A stretch of DNA of 64,000 bases from Emydura subglobosa (taxonomy: Eukaryota > Chordata > Testudines > Chelidae): positions 3,238,032-3,302,031 of the forward strand of contig ML679960.1 of NCBI GenBank assembly GCA_007922225.1, written 5' to 3'. Shown piece after piece: positions 61,430 through 64,000 of the stretch (the stretch's first letter is position 1; each line of letters opens with the position of its first letter). Made by a program: the position numbers and the translations under genes. The notes beneath the pieces are model-generated. The model did no database searches, was not told the origin of the DNA, and saw only the letters and a list, made by a program, of their open reading frames with translations.

Positions 61430-62175
61430 GAATCCATTCTGCGAAAAAGTGCCTAGAGAATACTGATGACAGTTAAGGAAACGTGGAGAGTGTAAAGATT
61501 TTGATAGGTCTCAAAATGTAATTGTGAATGAGTCATCATGGAATGGGTATATTTCTAGTAGAGTCCTGCAGGAACTGGTTCTTGGGTCTATACTATTTAA
61601 CATTTTTATTCATGACTTGGAAGAGAACATAAAATAGCTACTGATAAAGTTCGCAGATGACACAAAAATTAGGGGAGTGGTAAATAATGAAGAGGAAAGG
61701 TACTGACAGAGCAATCTGGATCGATTGGTAAAATGGCATAAGCAAACAATAAGCATTTTAATATGGCAAAATGTAAATGTATACATTTAGGAAAAAAGAA
61801 TGTAGGGCATACTTCCAGGATGGGGGAAATCTATCCTGGGAAGCAAAGATTGAGGCATGATGAATAATCAGCTGGATATGAGCTTCCAGTGCAACACTGT
61901 GGCCAAAAGGACTAATGTGATCCTTGGTTGCATAAACAGGGGAATCTCAAGTAAGAGTAGAGAGGCTATCTATATTTGGCACTAGCGTGACTGCTGCTGG
62001 AATACTATGTCCCATTCTGGTGCCCACAATTCCAGAAGGATGTTGATAAATTGGAGAGGGTTCAGAGAAGAGCCATGAGAATGATTAAAAGATTAGAAAA
62101 CCTGCCTTATAGAGATAGACGAGGAGCTCAATTTCTTTAGCTTAACAAAGAGAAGGTGAAGGGGTGACTTCCCCT
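61430..62175 (+). mobile_element. Decayed CR1-group LINE fragment
   Basis: The RT region is recognisable through stops. LVLGSILFNIFIHDLEE is readable near 61580-61625 and the FADDTK box near 61650-61667. The thumb region with text such as GGATGTTGATAAATTGGAGA runs near 62038. It parallels the copy at 17330-17940 but is far more diverged. The 3' UTR is missing. Confidence 0.85.
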
Positions 62176-62439
62176 TTCTTCCTGTTTCGTTTTTTGTGAT
62201 AGATATTCTCTCACACACACACACAAGATAAATTGAGGCAGTGGTTTTATGAAATGTCCCAAAGGCCACAGTCAAGGAAGAAAGATATATTAGTTAAAAA
62301 ATTGACCTGGTTTGGGGGGGGCAGCTATATATATATATAAACCAGGCCATTTTTTTTAACCAACATAGCTCTCGTTTGGCCAGCTGTCTATGTATCTAAA
62401 ATAGTCATAAGTCAATTAAGTCTATCTGCTGGTCAATTC

Positions 62440-63270
62440 AGTCTGTAGTCTAGGAGTAACTCTTGGATACCTCACTGACCCTGAGTTCTCACTTAGCAGC
62501 ATCTGTGAGCAACACTTTCTACCATCTCCACTTAGCTAGGAAACTCCATCCCATGCTGGCAGATAAAAACCAATCTCAGTTATCCATGTGTACATCCTCA
62601 GTTATCCATGTGTACACCACCTCTCGGCTGAATCACAGCAGTGCAATATGACTGGGCATAAAACCTTCAGCACTTCGGAAACTTCAGCTAGTTCAGAAAC
62701 TGCAGAGCATCTCTTCAGAAATATAGGCAACCGCAGACACATCAAACCTGTCCACTGCTCTCTAAATTGGATTCCCATAGAATTTCAAATCAAATTCAAG
62801 GTCTCAGTCTTATCTTCAAAGCACTCTATGGCCTAGGTTCTCGAAAAGGTCATCTAAAACTCAGGGACCATGGTCAGTAGCTTTGCTCCTCTGGCACTAT
62901 AGAACTCTCAGCAAGCTGGTCTGTGAGAGCCACTTTCTCTAGAGGTGGTTCTTTCAAGAATATGGAATGATCTCCCTCAGGAACAAAGGGCCATCACAAA
63001 TCTCACCACTTTCCGCTCCAAGCACAAAATTCATTTGTTTGACTTTGCCATCTCTAATATAAACACATAACAACCGGTATATTTATATTCAGAAGGGAAA
63101 AGAAGACACTCTACCAAAACAAGACACTATACTGCATACGCTTCTCCCTCTGGGGAGAGAACAAACAGCACGTGACAGATGTGTAGTCATGTTGCTTAAT
63201 GCACTACTGGAAGGTGCTCAGATACCACAGTGATGAGTGTGGTATAAAAACTAGAGTAGACTAGATAGGC
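62440..63270 (+). mobile_element. L2-type LINE 3' region, decayed
   Basis: The frame at 62588-62836 reads HIKPVHCSLNWIPIEFQIKF and runs on, which is the conserved C-terminal motif of L2-group reverse transcriptases (usual form HITPVLRSLHWLPIEFRI). Downstream text, such as TTTGACTTTGCCATCTCT and the end near CAGTGATGAGTGTGGTATAA, follows the L2 3' region. TCAGTTATCCATGTGTACA is duplicated in tandem near 62577-62620. The 5' edge is approximate. Confidence 0.75.
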
Positions 63271-64000
63271 TTGGCAGAATTCGATTTTTAGTTTTTTATA
63301 TATAATTTCGACTGAACATATCAATGTTTATTTTTAAGCATTTTTTCAATTTTTATCAATTTAAATTTTCACAGTTGTGCAAAATTGTGGAGTTTAAGCA
63401 TTCTTTTTCTCCTTTTATTGAGTTTATATTTTCACAAATGTGGGATCTTCTGAGGGGGTCAGACAATTATTTAAGGACAGGAGACTAGACATGGAGATTC
63501 AAAAAGTTAAAGCTTTATAACCATAAAACACAAATTGTCAACATCATATACTAAAATATACAGCGCAAATAGCCTTAAATCAAACTCTAATAAGTTCTCA
63601 GTCAGCATTTTTCTTACTTTGTCTGTCTGTAAATTTGGATCATCATCAATGGAAATATTTTTTCATCGGTTTGTGTGTGAACAACAAAATCAACGTTAAT
63701 CGATATTTACAGATAAATATCTAATCCTTCCAAGCCTAAGCATAGACTAGAATAGCTTCCTCCAGCCACCACTGCTGCTAAACAGATGCCTTCCAGCATC
63801 CTTTTCACAGTCCCTTTCAGGCTAATTACTCGGTTTCCTCTGAACTCGGAGTCCTCCTGCTGCTCTTTCAGCTCCCCACTGGAGAGACCCACCAGTGTCC
63901 CTTCTCTCCCGGTCTCCTCTGTAGACAGAGACACAAGCAGCTACTCTTTCACTCCAGATGTCTCTTTACTATGGGAAAAGAAGCTACCTGCACCCCTTGC
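63271..64000. other. Non-coding end of the window
   Basis: It is AT-rich with T-runs. The antisense 75-codon ORF at 63707-63934 has no recognisable domain. Nothing is named. Confidence 0.5.

Overview
The window looks like nuclear DNA of a non-avian reptile, most likely a turtle. The reasons are a vertebrate PTCHD1 exon, several CR1 LINEs of different ages (one ending in the 8-bp ATTCTATG repeat), L2 and MIR relics, Ty3/gypsy elements with tRNA-Leu primer sites, a hAT transposase ORF, and many short foldback (MITE-like) elements whose GGGYATGTCTACACT ends I associate with turtle genomes. The taxon is an inference and was not tested by search.

The only clear host gene lies at the left edge. 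Bases 1-605 are the end of an intron, 606-2260 is the last coding exon of PTCHD1 (551 residues, ending in the PDZ ligand ITTV), and its 3' UTR follows from 2261. I recognise no other host protein-coding exon in the remaining ~61 kb, so this is a gene desert downstream of PTCHD1.

The desert, left to right: a dispersed 105-bp repeat pair (5.8 and 7.5 kb); a decayed CR1 fragment and three foldback elements (12.2-13.9 kb); a young-looking 5'-truncated CR1 on + (17.3-18.3 kb); an old 1.9-kb CR1 on - (19.6-21.5 kb); a polypurine tract (24.9-25.2 kb); a hAT element with an uninterrupted 603-codon transposase (28.4-31.0 kb); a C-rich block and MIR relic (31.4-33.7 kb); a decayed Ty3/gypsy provirus inserted into a MITE with a 5-bp duplication (34.7-39.4 kb); a MITE nested in another foldback (44.7-45.2 kb); two short insertions carrying hammerhead-ribozyme-like core boxes, each with a 14-15 bp target duplication (45.5 and 55.3 kb); a second Ty3/gypsy relic (48.8-53.2 kb); an L2 end (54.1 kb); a MIR (60.8 kb); and a CR1 relic followed by an L2 relic (61.4-63.3 kb).

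The most interesting signal is the pair of unrelated short retroelement-like insertions that keep parts of a hammerhead ribozyme core (CUGANGA and GAAA boxes). Next are the intact hAT transposase ORF and the nested insertions, which give a relative order of events. No operons, CRISPR arrays or functional RNA genes were seen.
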